23,352 bases of DNA from JBDGRJ01 sp042218065. GTDB lineage: Bacteria > Patescibacteriota > Patescibacteriia > Magasanikbacterales > UBA922. The translations under genes and the position numbers were made by a program. Location of the stretch: contig JBDGRL010000063.1 in the NCBI GenBank assembly GCA_042218065.1, forward strand, positions 1 to 23,352, read 5' to 3'. Below the pieces are notes generated by a model. That model made no database searches, was not told the DNA's origin, and was given only the letters and a program-made list of their open reading frames with translations. Position 1 is the first letter of the stretch, and the number at the start of each line of letters is the position of its first letter. Positions 7,423-15,608 of the stretch are shown here, piece by piece.

Positions 7423-8862
7423 TTATACCTCTTTTACTTCGAGGAGATTTACTTGACCAGCTTTTCCTACAGGCTCGCCAGCAATCACGATTATTTTATC
7501 ACCATCTTGAACCAGGCCTTTGCGCTTTAACTGAAGAGTAGAACGGTCTATAAGCTCCTCTATAGTATTACACTCAGGTAAAATAAAAGGTATAACTCCC
7601 CAAGAGAGGTTTAGCTGTTTTTGTGTTCTTTCATTGTTTGTGGCTACTGCTATAGGTATCTCTGGCCGATACCTGCTGATAAGCCTGCCAGTATCGCCAG
7701 AGATGGATGCTGCTAATATCAGACTAGCATCTAACTGTTCTGACACTATGCGAGACAAACCTGTAAGTGCCTCTTCGGTTTCTAATATACCATTTTCTAA
7801 TTTAGGTGGAGGCAGATCATCATAATGAGATTCCTCGGTTTCCTGAATGATTTCACTCATAGTTTCTACAGATTTTACAGGGTATTCCCCAGATGCACTC
7901 TCCCCTGAAAGCATTACAGCATCTGTATGATCTATAACGGCATTGGAGACATCAGAAACCTCAGCTCTGGTCGGCTGTGGGTTTTCCTGCATTGAATCAA
8001 GCATTTGAGTTGCTACAATTACAGGCTTTGCTTGTTTCATAGCTAAATCAATCAATTTTTTCTGTTGTAAAGGCACCTCTTGGGCTGGAATCTCAATACC
8101 CAAATCCCCCCTTGCTACCATTATGCCGTCAACTACATCCATTATTTCCTCAATATTATCTACAGCAGATTGACGCTCTATTTTAGCGATTACTTTGATA
8201 GGTTGGTCTCTATTTTTATCTAACTCTTCTTCATACTCTTGGATCAAATGCTTAGCATCCAACACATCTTCAGCTGTCCTGACAAAAGATACTGCTAACA
8301 AATCAACATTCTGCTTTACTCCAAATTTTATATCCTCCTTATCTTTTTGAGTAACAGCTCTAACAGCAAGATCAGAATCAGGAGCATTTATACCCTTGTG
8401 AGAGAATAATTTTCCATCAGTCTGCACCTCAGACTTAATCTGAGTGCCTTCCACTGATTCAATTTCTAAGATGATTTTTCCATCTGCGATCATCAACCTC
8501 TCCCCTGGTTTTACATGTTCGTGCAGCTCATCATAATCTACAGGAAGATTTTCATCTTTATACTCATCCAAGCTTGTATCTAAAACTACTTTTTGCCCTT
8601 CTTTTATTTCTACACCATCTTCAGGCATCTCTCCTAACCTAATTTTTGGACCCTGAACATCTTGCATGATTGCTACCGGCTCATCCTTTTCTTCTGACAC
8701 TTCTCGAATATTATCCATCAACTTCTTATGGTTCTCATAAGTGCCATGAGAAAAATTCAAACGTGCTACATTCATCCCTGCTTCTACCATCTTGGACAGA
8801 GTCTTTTTTTCTTCACTAGCGGGTCCTATTGTGCAAACTATTTTAGTTCTTTTATTCATCAT
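7423..8862 (-). CDS. pyk: Pyruvate kinase
   Basis: Pyruvate kinase makes pyruvate and ATP from PEP and ADP. The protein has 479 residues, normal for bacteria. N-terminal TKIVCTIGPAS (6-16) and ARLNFSHG (33-40) supply the K+ and phosphate ligands. The signature IKVIAKIER (222-230) holds the general acid-base Lys227. MVARGDLGIEIP (248-259) supplies the Mg-binding Glu/Asp, and ATQMLDSM (284-291) with PTRAEVSDVSNAV (297-309) completes the barrel. The C-terminal allosteric domain (about 365-479) is present with SGDTGRLISRYRP (388-400), but there is no extra PEP-utiliser domain. The gene starts ATGATG with a single base after the htrA stop, so translation is likely coupled to htrA. It opposes the PEP synthase downstream. 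Confidence 0.97.
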   Translation of the reverse strand: MMNKRTKIVCTIGPASEEKKTLSKMVEAGMNVARLNFSHGTYENHKKLMDNIREVSEEKDEPVAIMQDVQGPKIRLGEMPEDGVEIKEGQKVVLDTSLDEYKDENLPVDYDELHEHVKPGERLMIADGKIILEIESVEGTQIKSEVQTDGKLFSHKGINAPDSDLAVRAVTQKDKEDIKFGVKQNVDLLAVSFVRTAEDVLDAKHLIQEYEEELDKNRDQPIKVIAKIERQSAVDNIEEIMDVVDGIMVARGDLGIEIPAQEVPLQQKKLIDLAMKQAKPVIVATQMLDSMQENPQPTRAEVSDVSNAVIDHTDAVMLSGESASGEYPVKSVETMSEIIQETEESHYDDLPPPKLENGILETEEALTGLSRIVSEQLDASLILAASISGDTGRLISRYRPEIPIAVATNNERTQKQLNLSWGVIPFILPECNTIEELIDRSTLQLKRKGLVQDGDKIIVIAGEPVGKAGQVNLLEVKEV

Positions 8863-8863
8863 A

Positions 8864-10150
8864 TTATAAATCTTGTGGCATTTTACCTAACTCTACAGTA
8901 ACTTGCTTTTTTTCGCCATCTTGGAGTATAGTTAATTCTATCTTTTCACCAACTTTCTGCTTGCTGATCATAGTCCTCAACGTATTACCTCCTTTTAATT
9001 TCTCTCCATTTACTTCTAAGATTATATCATTTTCTTCTAAACCTGCTTTGTCAGCTGGAGAACCCGGCACCACTGCCAAATCTCCTCGTGAATCACCTCT
9101 AATTACCAAAGCTCCATAACCTACTTTTAGATTATTCATTTCTGCTATCCTTGGATTTATCTGCAAGTATCTTACACCCAGCCATGGACGTACTATCTTA
9201 CCATTTTTGATTACACTATTTATAGTAGATTTTACTTGATTTATAGGTATAGCAAAACCGACAGCTTGGCCCTGCTCTGAAACAGCAGTATTAATACCCA
9301 CCACTTCTCCTTTGAGGTTCAGTAGTGGCCCTCCGGAATTACCTGGATTTATAGCAGCATCGGTCTGAATAGCTTTATCAATTACTTTTACCTCTCCATT
9401 TAGACCTCCTGCTTGTATTTTTCTACCTATGCCGCTAACAATCCCTCTTGTAACTGTATTTTCAAACTCAGATAATGCATTCCCTATAGCTATCACAGTC
9501 TGGCCTACCTTAAGTTTATCAGAGTCACCTAACTCTAAAGTAGGGAGATTATTTTCTTCTATTTTCATAATAGCCAAATCCAACAAAGGGTCCTTCGCTA
9601 TCACTTTTGCATCGTAAGTATTTCCGTTTGCTAACTCTACTTTGTAACTTACTGCTCTATGATTTACTACATGCTTGTTAGTTACTATTACCCCACTAGA
9701 ATCTACAATAAAGCCACTCCCTCCTCCAACCTTGATTTTTTCTTGTTCTGGTTTTGGTTGAGGCTGGATCTCAAAATATTTTCTAAAAGGTTCAGGTATT
9801 CTTTGTCTTCTTTGTGACACCTCTCTATAAATTGAAATATTGACAACAGCGGGATTTGAGTCTTCTACTACACTGATAGTAGCCTCTTCTAAAGTGGGAA
9901 CACCGATATTATCTTGTTGAGCTCCTGTTTCTTTACTACTGTGTTTAGAAATTTCTTCTTTAGCTTGTTTACCCGTTTGCACCTTATCACTGCTGCGAGT
10001 CTTTTTTTCTCCTAAATCAAAGAAAGGAAAAGAAAAGTTTTGATTAGAATAACCTGCAATAAAAAAAGAAATACCTACCAAAGCCAAACCAATAACTACT
10101 GATAGAAATACTGAAAGTGGTTTTGATTTTGATGTAATATTAGACTGCAT
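8864..10150 (-). CDS. htrA: Membrane-anchored HtrA/DegP-type serine protease with one PDZ domain
   Basis: This is a quality-control protease acting outside the cytoplasmic membrane. Residues 12-33 form an uncleaved-signal/membrane anchor, followed by a polar Lys/Ser-rich linker to about residue 80. The trypsin-like domain (about 85-315) has the complete triad: TNKHVV (His160), DPLLDLAIMKI (Asp191) and NPGNSGGPL (Ser272). A single PDZ domain runs from about 325 to 420 (VPGSPADKAGLEENDIIL, then LRTMISKQKVGEKIEL). The protein has 428 residues, typical of the HtrA-like/DegS-like anchored forms. It sits between nrdR (14 nt gap) and pyk (1 nt gap). It may process or degrade misfolded surface proteins such as those encoded upstream in this cluster, which is inference. 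Confidence 0.95.
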   Translation of the reverse strand: MQSNITSKSKPLSVFLSVVIGLALVGISFFIAGYSNQNFSFPFFDLGEKKTRSSDKVQTGKQAKEEISKHSSKETGAQQDNIGVPTLEEATISVVEDSNPAVVNISIYREVSQRRQRIPEPFRKYFEIQPQPKPEQEKIKVGGGSGFIVDSSGVIVTNKHVVNHRAVSYKVELANGNTYDAKVIAKDPLLDLAIMKIEENNLPTLELGDSDKLKVGQTVIAIGNALSEFENTVTRGIVSGIGRKIQAGGLNGEVKVIDKAIQTDAAINPGNSGGPLLNLKGEVVGINTAVSEQGQAVGFAIPINQVKSTINSVIKNGKIVRPWLGVRYLQINPRIAEMNNLKVGYGALVIRGDSRGDLAVVPGSPADKAGLEENDIILEVNGEKLKGGNTLRTMISKQKVGEKIELTILQDGEKKQVTVELGKMPQDL

Positions 10151-10164
10151 AGTTAGCCTGATTA

Positions 10165-10614
10165 TTAGTTATTCAAAGACTGAATTTCATGTTCAAATTT
10201 ATTAATATCTTCAAATTCTCTATAAATTGAAGCGAATCTTATATAAGCAATTTGATCAAACTTCTGCAGATGGTCCATCACTATCTCTCCTATAATTCTG
10301 CTTTCTATCTCTGTACCTTCTTCTCTTTGGATATCTCGCTCAATTGATCTTATCAACTGTTCAAGCTCTTCATTTTCAAACGGCCTTTTGGTAAGTGCAC
10401 GCAGAATACCTTCTTTAAGCTTTCTTCTTTCATACTCTTCTCTTGAGTCGTCATTTTTAATAACGGTTATATCCAAAAGCCGCACCTCTTCATGGGTAGA
10501 AAACCTATATTCACAAGACTGACACTCTCTTCTTCTTCTAATTGTCATACCATTGTCTTTGCCTCTAGAATCAATAACTTTTGTATCATCTGAAGGACAA
10601 ACTGGACATTGCAT
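10165..10614 (-). CDS. nrdR: Transcriptional repressor NrdR
   Basis: NrdR senses ATP/dATP and represses ribonucleotide reductase genes. The protein has 149 residues (family about 150). The N-terminal zinc ribbon starts MQCPVC with Cys3, Cys6, Cys31 and Cys34. The Arg-rich IRRRRECQSCEYRFSTHE (25-42) is the family hallmark. The ATP-cone follows, about 45-135, with VIKNDDSREEYERRKLKEGI and the end YIRFASIYREFEDI. No RNR gene or obvious NrdR-box pair is visible in this window, so its targets lie elsewhere. It follows ftsZ by 40 nt, with a candidate promoter in and just before that gap. Confidence 0.97.
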   Translation of the reverse strand: MQCPVCPSDDTKVIDSRGKDNGMTIRRRRECQSCEYRFSTHEEVRLLDITVIKNDDSREEYERRKLKEGILRALTKRPFENEELEQLIRSIERDIQREEGTEIESRIIGEIVMDHLQKFDQIAYIRFASIYREFEDINKFEHEIQSLNN

Positions 10615-10636
10615 ATGAATCTTTTATTGGCTTGTT

Positions 10637-10665
10637 AGTATAGTTGATAAAAAATTACGAGTCCA
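10637..10665 (-). promoter_or_regulatory. Candidate promoter for nrdR
   Basis: On the minus strand TGGACT (10660-10665, 4 of 6 matches to TTGACA) is followed at exactly 17 bp by TATACT (10637-10642, 5 of 6 matches to TATAAT). The -35 lies inside the last codons of ftsZ. A start point near 10630 would give a leader of about 16 nt, consistent with leader-poor, Shine-Dalgarno-free translation. Confidence 0.4.
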
Positions 10666-12037
10666 TCCTTTTTCTAATAAAAGCAGGTATTTCCAAATCA
10701 TCATCGTCATCATCATTATCTTCTTTTTTTTCTTTATCTATTTTCTCTCTTTCAGATACACCATCGGAAGAGTTATCTTTATCTTCTTTGCCATTTTTGG
10801 CTTTATTTACAGAAGACCCACTTCCTTTTGTAGAACTATTACCGTCATCGTTTGAAACCTCCTTTTTATTATTAGAAACTTCCTTCTTATTAAAAGAAGG
10901 ATCTGTTTTTTGACTTTGATCAGAACTGCCATTAGTACTAGATGCGGTAGGGGTCTTTTTTGGATCCTTTTTTTCTGCCCTGGCGGAACTTCTTTTTTGC
11001 GAAGATTGATCGAACTTAGTTTTTACATTTCTGTTTTTTTGTTTCGGTTGATCAGAAGCTGATTTTTTAACGTCCTGAGGACCGCCTTCATCAAAACCAG
11101 TAGCTATTACAGTAATCTGTACTTCGTCTTCCATATCTTCATCTATTACCGCCCCAAAGATGACTTGAGCATTGTCATCAGCCGACTCCGTAATAACTTG
11201 AGCTGCTTCGGAAACTTCCTGCATAGCCATATCTTCACCTCCTGCTATAGAAAATAGAATTCCTTGAGCACCATCAATAGACAATTCCAGTAAAGGACTA
11301 GATACTGCCTTTTGGGCCGCTTCTATAGCTCTATTTTTTCCACTAGCATTTCCGATACCCATAAGAGCTGAACCCTGATCTTCCATAATTGTCTTAACAT
11401 CTGCAAAGTCAACATTAACTAAACCGGGAACTGTGATAAGCTCAGAAATACCTTGAACCCCTTGCCGTAAGACATCATCTACGATCTCAAAAGCATCTAC
11501 TAAGGAAGTGTCTTTGTCTATTACCTGCAGAATTTTGTCATTAGGTATGGTGATTATCGTGTCCACATTTTCAGCCAAAGTTTGGTTTGCCTCTTCTGCT
11601 ATATCCGCCCTTTGAGGGCCCTCCCAACCAAAAGGCTTGGTAACTACGCCTATAGTCAAAATACCCATATCTTTTGCAATACGTGCAATGACTGGACTAG
11701 CCCCAGAACCGGTACCGCCTCCTAAACCGCAAGTTACGAACGCCATATCAGTATCCTCCAAGGCTTCTCTTATCTCAGCCTCAGCTTCTTCAGCTGCCTT
11801 TCTTCCCACCTCGGGATCCATACCTGCACCTAAACCCTCGGTAAGCTCTTTTCCTATGTGTAGTTTATTTTCTGCTTCATTATTATGAAGAGCTTGTACA
11901 TCAGTATTCATAACCCAAAAGTCTACACCTCTAACTCCAGATTGAACCATCCTATTCACAATAGAATTTCCAGATCCTCCTACGCCCACTACTTTGAGTT
12001 TTGCAAACGTTTCAATTTGTGGTTTTACTTCCGGCAT
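10655..12037 (-). CDS. ftsZ: Cell division protein FtsZ
   Basis: FtsZ is the tubulin-like GTPase that forms the division ring. The GTPase core (about 12-318) carries VVGVGGSGNSIVNRM (16-30), the tubulin signature GGGTGSG (106-112) and the T7 loop NVDFADVKTIM (208-218, Asp210/Asp213). The C-terminus ends EIPAFIRKRMDS, the conserved C-terminal peptide that binds FtsA. The linker (about 319-445) is unusually long and highly charged, with Lys, Ser and Asp runs. It contains a perfect-looking tandem duplication KKEVSNN/KKEVSND (384-397) and an acidic DDDDDD stretch before the peptide. Total length is 460 residues against about 380-400 in most bacteria, the extra length being linker. A consensus promoter lies in the 91-nt gap after ftsA, so ftsZ can be expressed above the operon level. 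Confidence 0.98.
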   Translation of the reverse strand: MPEVKPQIETFAKLKVVGVGGSGNSIVNRMVQSGVRGVDFWVMNTDVQALHNNEAENKLHIGKELTEGLGAGMDPEVGRKAAEEAEAEIREALEDTDMAFVTCGLGGGTGSGASPVIARIAKDMGILTIGVVTKPFGWEGPQRADIAEEANQTLAENVDTIITIPNDKILQVIDKDTSLVDAFEIVDDVLRQGVQGISELITVPGLVNVDFADVKTIMEDQGSALMGIGNASGKNRAIEAAQKAVSSPLLELSIDGAQGILFSIAGGEDMAMQEVSEAAQVITESADDNAQVIFGAVIDEDMEDEVQITVIATGFDEGGPQDVKKSASDQPKQKNRNVKTKFDQSSQKRSSARAEKKDPKKTPTASSTNGSSDQSQKTDPSFNKKEVSNNKKEVSNDDGNSSTKGSGSSVNKAKNGKEDKDNSSDGVSEREKIDKEKKEDNDDDDDDLEIPAFIRKRMDS

Positions 12038-12086
12038 ATTGTATACTTATTTTGTTCAAAAATAAAAGAAGAATACCTGTATTTAT

Positions 12087-12115
12087 AGTGTAATTTTTTA
12101 AAAACTAGTTGTCAA
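12087..12115 (-). promoter_or_regulatory. Promoter of ftsZ (consensus -35)
   Basis: On the minus strand a perfect TTGACA (12110-12115) is followed at 17 bp by TACACT (12087-12092, 4 of 6 matches to TATAAT). It lies in the 91-nt ftsA-ftsZ gap. A start near 12080 gives a leader of about 43 nt, very A/T-rich with no Shine-Dalgarno sequence. This is the strongest -35 match I found in the window. Confidence 0.55.
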
Positions 12116-12128
12116 GAATGAAAAAATC

Positions 12129-13382
12129 CTAAGGAAGCAAGCTTTTGAACACATCTTTTATACGACCCCAGGAACCAGACACAAAATCAAAGCTCACACC
12201 ACTATCCTCTACTTGCTCCAAGCTGGCTCCCCATTTGATCAAACCAATGGCGGTTGTAAAAGATAAATCATTAGCTTCTTCTGTAATGCTTGAGATACCT
12301 TTTGGATAACCTAAAGATGCAGGAAGACGTAATTTGTCTTTCGCTAGAGTGTCTATACCACCTAACTTTGAGCCGCCTCCTGTAAAAACAACTCCGGCCG
12401 GCAGTAATCCACTCTTTTGTACACTTCTTAATTCCTCATCTACCTTCTCAAAAATTTCTTCTGTTCTAGCTTTGATTACTTGAGCAATATACTCTCTAGA
12501 TATAGTTTCTGACTCTTCTGCCCCTACAGATGATAAATCAATTTTTTCATCATCCTGAACTTCTTCCGGTACACAATAACCATAATTTATTTTTACTTTC
12601 TCTGCTATATCTATAGAACTTCTAAGACCAATTGCCAGATCATTGGTGATGTGTTCTGAACCTATTGGTATAGTTGCCGTATGTATTATATCCCCGTTCT
12701 CATACACTACTAAGCTTGTAATAGACCCTCCGATATTAACTGTAGCAACGCCGAGATCTCTTTGTTTTTCAGTAGTAACAACATCCCCTGCAGCTAATAC
12801 AGACAAAACCAGGTCATTAATATCAATACCTGTCCTATATACAGCTTTAGATATATTATTTAAGTGAGTTGTTAAACCATGAATTATCTTTGTTTCAACC
12901 TCCAACCTAACTCCGGTCATGCCAACCGGGTCTTTTATACCTTCTTGTCCATCTACAGTATATCGCCTCGGAATTACATGCAGCATCTCATAGTTTAAAG
13001 GTGGGGCTACCGTTCTTGCTGCTTCTACAGCCCTATCTACATCATCATGAGATATTTCTCCATCCGACTTTGCAACGGCAATCACACCTTTACTCTCCTT
13101 TGTTTTGATATCTTTATCAGAAAAACCCACCCATGCATCCTCTATAGGTATGCCTATAAGTCGCTCTGCTTTTTCAAGAGCTTGTGAGATAGAGGAAACT
13201 GTATCTTCAATACTATTTACTACCCCCTTTGAAACTCCTTCCGAAGGAGCCTCTACTGCTCCTATTATTTTCAACCCAGTCGGATCAGAATTATGATCAA
13301 CCTGACCTACTGCAACACGAATTGCCGTAGAACCTACATCAATGCCAGTAATTATATCTTGTTCATTATTTTGTCCTAACAT
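12129..13382 (-). CDS. ftsA: Cell division protein FtsA
   Basis: FtsA is the actin-like protein that tethers FtsZ to the membrane. The protein has 417 residues. The actin-fold ATPase motifs are ITGIDVGSTAIRVAVG (11-26), NIGGSITSLVVYENG (216-230) and VVFTGGGSKLGGI (331-343). The second phosphate motif normally reads D-I/L-G-G-G-T; here it is N216-I-G-G-S-I, with Asp replaced by Asn, which may alter ATP handling. The 1C-type domain region (about 85-165) has PRRYTVDGQ.GI.DPVGM. The C-terminus GSWGRIKDVFKSLLP is a short amphipathic helix, the expected membrane-targeting sequence. It is followed by ftsZ after 91 nt and preceded by dgkA after 39 nt, with an extended -10 promoter in the latter gap. 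Confidence 0.96.
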   Translation of the reverse strand: MLGQNNEQDIITGIDVGSTAIRVAVGQVDHNSDPTGLKIIGAVEAPSEGVSKGVVNSIEDTVSSISQALEKAERLIGIPIEDAWVGFSDKDIKTKESKGVIAVAKSDGEISHDDVDRAVEAARTVAPPLNYEMLHVIPRRYTVDGQEGIKDPVGMTGVRLEVETKIIHGLTTHLNNISKAVYRTGIDINDLVLSVLAAGDVVTTEKQRDLGVATVNIGGSITSLVVYENGDIIHTATIPIGSEHITNDLAIGLRSSIDIAEKVKINYGYCVPEEVQDDEKIDLSSVGAEESETISREYIAQVIKARTEEIFEKVDEELRSVQKSGLLPAGVVFTGGGSKLGGIDTLAKDKLRLPASLGYPKGISSITEEANDLSFTTAIGLIKWGASLEQVEDSGVSFDFVSGSWGRIKDVFKSLLP

Positions 13383-13403
13383 AAAATAGTTAATTTACTC
13401 TTT

Positions 13404-13432
13404 ATTTTACCATTTATTAAACTAGCCCACAA
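13404..13432 (-). promoter_or_regulatory. Candidate extended -10 promoter for ftsA
   Basis: On the minus strand TGGTAAAAT (13404-13412) is an extended -10 (TG one base before TAAAAT), with TTGTGG 17 bp upstream (13427-13432) inside the end of dgkA. The ftsA ATG is about 21 nt further on. It resembles the TGCTAAAAT upstream of the 79-aa gene. Confidence 0.4.
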
Positions 13433-13778
13433 AGTGAGGATAAAAAATAAATAAAGCTATTACCGCAGCTACGATTGATATTAACAAAACTGAACCTGCT
13501 GCTAAATCTTTTACTACCTTCACTTTTTTATTAATTTTCGACTCTACTAAATCCGACAAATGTTCAATAGAAGTATTTACTAGCTCCAAAGATAATACTA
13601 AAAACACAAGAAGTGTTAGTATAATCTCCTCATAAAAAGTAACATCAATATAATACATTAAAACAAAAACTGCGATTCCAGTTAGAAACTTAATCCTAAA
13701 ATTTTGCTCTTTCATCCAAGCATGTCTTAAGCCTCTGCCTGCATGAACAAAACTTTTAAAAAATTTCTTCAGATTCAT
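13422..13778 (-). CDS. dgkA: Diacylglycerol/undecaprenol kinase (DgkA family)
   Basis: This small membrane kinase recycles undecaprenol or diacylglycerol by phosphorylation. The protein has 118 residues with an N-terminal amphipathic region and about three membrane helices (30-48, 50-68, 95-113). The family signature E-L-V-N-T-S-I-E-H-L-S-D is at 65-76, and KVVKDLAAGSVLL (87-99) completes the active site. The Gram-positive DgkA/undecaprenol-kinase subfamily is the closer match in length and motif, inferred from the N-terminal FKSFVHAGRGLRHAW. The start codon lies one base after the ybeY stop (TAG C ATG), so translation is probably coupled. The ybeY-dgkA order is common in Gram-positive-like bacteria. 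Confidence 0.93.
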   Translation of the reverse strand: MNLKKFFKSFVHAGRGLRHAWMKEQNFRIKFLTGIAVFVLMYYIDVTFYEEIILTLLVFLVLSLELVNTSIEHLSDLVESKINKKVKVVKDLAAGSVLLISIVAAVIALFIFYPHFVG

Positions 13779-13779
13779 G

Positions 13780-14211
13780 CTATAATTTTTTTATTAACTC
13801 TTCTTGTTGAGAAAACATTTTTTTTGCTTCCTCTTCTTCTTTGTGGTCATACCCTAACAAATGCAGCACTCCATGAACAAGCATGCGCTTAAGCTCTTCT
13901 TTTTCATTTATATCTCGTTGCTGAGCTTGTTTTTTTATCTGTGGTATTGAAATAAAGATATCGCCCAAATCTTTTTGTTTTTGCTTAACTTCTAGCCCCT
14001 CATTCATTGCAAAAGATAAGACATCAGTAGTTTCATCCTTATCCCTGTATTCTGAGTTTAGCTTTTTCATCTGTTCATCTTTAATCCTATGAACACTTAC
14101 TAAACCCTCTTGTTCAAGTTCTTGCATAATCTTATCAATAAATTCACGAATCTCTTCTTTAGTAAAAATAGTATTTTTGGTCTCTGTATATACATTACAC
14201 TCTACACTCAT
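13780..14211 (-). CDS. ybeY: Endoribonuclease YbeY
   Basis: YbeY is a zinc-dependent endoribonuclease involved in 16S rRNA 3'-end maturation and ribosome quality control. The protein has 143 residues (family 140-170). The metal site HGVLHLLGYDH (113-123) has the three His residues His113, His117 and His123. The LNSEYRDKDETTDVLSF block (51-67) is the second hallmark, followed by GDIFIS (83-88). The N-terminal half is shorter than in E. coli. It begins 6 nt after the last surface-protein gene, so surface and housekeeping genes are directly abutting. Confidence 0.95.
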   Translation of the reverse strand: MSVECNVYTETKNTIFTKEEIREFIDKIMQELEQEGLVSVHRIKDEQMKKLNSEYRDKDETTDVLSFAMNEGLEVKQKQKDLGDIFISIPQIKKQAQQRDINEKEELKRMLVHGVLHLLGYDHKEEEEAKKMFSQQEELIKKL

Positions 14212-14217
14212 AAAAAT

Positions 14218-15594
14218 TTAGCTATTACCCCTGTTTGTAGTTGTGCCAGAATTATTGTTAGATTCTGTAGTTGTTGCGTTTTGTGTAGTTGTAGCTACAT
14301 TCTCAGATCCAGATTGTTCCGTACCTGTATTAGCCTTCTGCGGAGAGGAAGTGGTCCCGGGTATTACATTTTGATCACTCAAATTTTTATTATCGCCCGG
14401 TAATCTAAAACTCTGGGTCATCATCTTCATTACCTCTCTAAATGGTATCTGATCCTTGATGCCAGGATTATAAATCAATATATAGACATTTTCTACCCCA
14501 GGAAAATAAGCGACCAAGTTATCCTCTCTACGATAACCGGTCACATCAAACTTATTTTCAAACTCATTTAAGTCAGTCCTGCTCTCACCTTCTATATTTT
14601 CTGTAAACCAACCGTCGAAGTCTTGACCCTCCTTTTTATCTACTGCCCGCACTAAGATATAATCTCCAGTAATAGCATTAAATAAAACCTCTCTTTTATC
14701 TGAGCTTACAGCAGCTGTTTCCCATTTTGATGGGTAGTAAACTTTGTAGTCAAAAGCAGGATTAGTATAATCTTTTACTAGATCTGATCCTTTCAGTTCT
14801 GTAGGCGCTGATTGATTAGGATGATAGAGATTTCTAATCTCTTGTCCATCAAAATAACCGTCACCATCTGTGTCCCAAGTTCCACTATCAGTGTCGAATA
14901 TCTTTTCTTCTTCGTCTGTTAAATCATCAGAATCCAAATCGGTACTATCTGCCAACAATATTTGTGGAAATCTAAGCTTCTCTTGTACTTCAGGGAGAGT
15001 CGAAGTGGGAGTTTCTTCTTTCTGTTCTTTTTGAGTTGAGGTTTCTGTCTCGGGTGTTGAAGTCGTAGTTTCCGGCTCAGTTTCAGAAGCTGGCTCGGGT
15101 TCAGGTTCCGGTTCTGGCTCAGGTTCGGGTTCTTCTGTTTCTTGATCTGTTTCCTCTGTAGATTGGGTTTGGCTTTTTTGTTCTTTAGCTACTTGCTGCT
15201 GACCGAATCCAAAATACCCAGCACTATACAGGTAATAACCAGAAACTCCAGCTAAAAGTAAAATAAGTCCACCTCCTATAGCTGCTATTTTCAACCACGG
15301 CAAAGACCCACCAGTATCTTCAGGCTGTTCTATTTCTTGTGACTGCTGTGATTTTTCTTGCTGTTCTTCTTTTTCTTTCTGTTTTCTTTTTTCTCTTTGT
15401 TTACGTATTTCCTCTTTCACTTTTTCTCTTGCTTTTTCTTTTTTTTCATAAACCTGAGGATTTTTACCACCATAAAATGCATCCGGTATTGTGTGTATTT
15501 TAGGTTGTGATTTCGAATCCTCTTCTTGTTCGTCAGCACTCTCACCTAACTTTACCGGCTCTGCTTTGTTGTCTTCATCATCGCTTCCAAACAT
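14218..15594 (-). CDS. Single-pass membrane protein with two TSP3-type Ca repeats and a PsbP-like extracytoplasmic domain
   Basis: The product has 458 residues of unknown function. Predicted topology: a charged cytoplasmic tail 1-98 with an acidic start (MFGSDDEDN), a short motif IPDAFYGGKNP (36-46) and a Lys/Glu helix (50-80); a membrane segment about 99-127; then outside, a Glu-Pro repeat (seven EP units, 155-168), a Thr/Glu-rich linker, and two DxDxD calcium-type units starting at 219 and 241. These are followed by a globular domain (about 278-398) beginning FDYKVYYPSKW, and a Thr/Asn/Ser-rich C-terminal tail (400-458). The globular domain has the same YP..W opening as the tail domain of the PEP synthase in this window. 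The 22-residue first Ca unit matches those of the next two genes, so the three are paralogues. TSP3 repeats bind Ca in known proteins; the biological role here is unknown. Confidence 0.85.
   Translation of the reverse strand: MFGSDDEDNKAEPVKLGESADEQEEDSKSQPKIHTIPDAFYGGKNPQVYEKKEKAREKVKEEIRKQREKRKQKEKEEQQEKSQQSQEIEQPEDTGGSLPWLKIAAIGGGLILLLAGVSGYYLYSAGYFGFGQQQVAKEQKSQTQSTEETDQETEEPEPEPEPEPEPEPASETEPETTTSTPETETSTQKEQKEETPTSTLPEVQEKLRFPQILLADSTDLDSDDLTDEEEKIFDTDSGTWDTDGDGYFDGQEIRNLYHPNQSAPTELKGSDLVKDYTNPAFDYKVYYPSKWETAAVSSDKREVLFNAITGDYILVRAVDKKEGQDFDGWFTENIEGESRTDLNEFENKFDVTGYRREDNLVAYFPGVENVYILIYNPGIKDQIPFREVMKMMTQSFRLPGDNKNLSDQNVIPGTTSSPQKANTGTEQSGSENVATTTQNATTTESNNNSGTTTNRGNS
15091..15132 (-). 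repeat. Glu-Pro dipeptide repeat
   Basis: Seven consecutive Glu-Pro codon pairs (residues 155-168 of the 458-aa protein) form a stiff extended spacer, probably crossing the cell wall. The 6-nt unit is degenerate at third positions (GGTTCN/GGCTCN in the forward sequence), so slippage is ongoing or selection keeps the protein repeat. Confidence 0.75.
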
Positions 15595-15608
15595 AATTAA
15601 ACTCTTAT

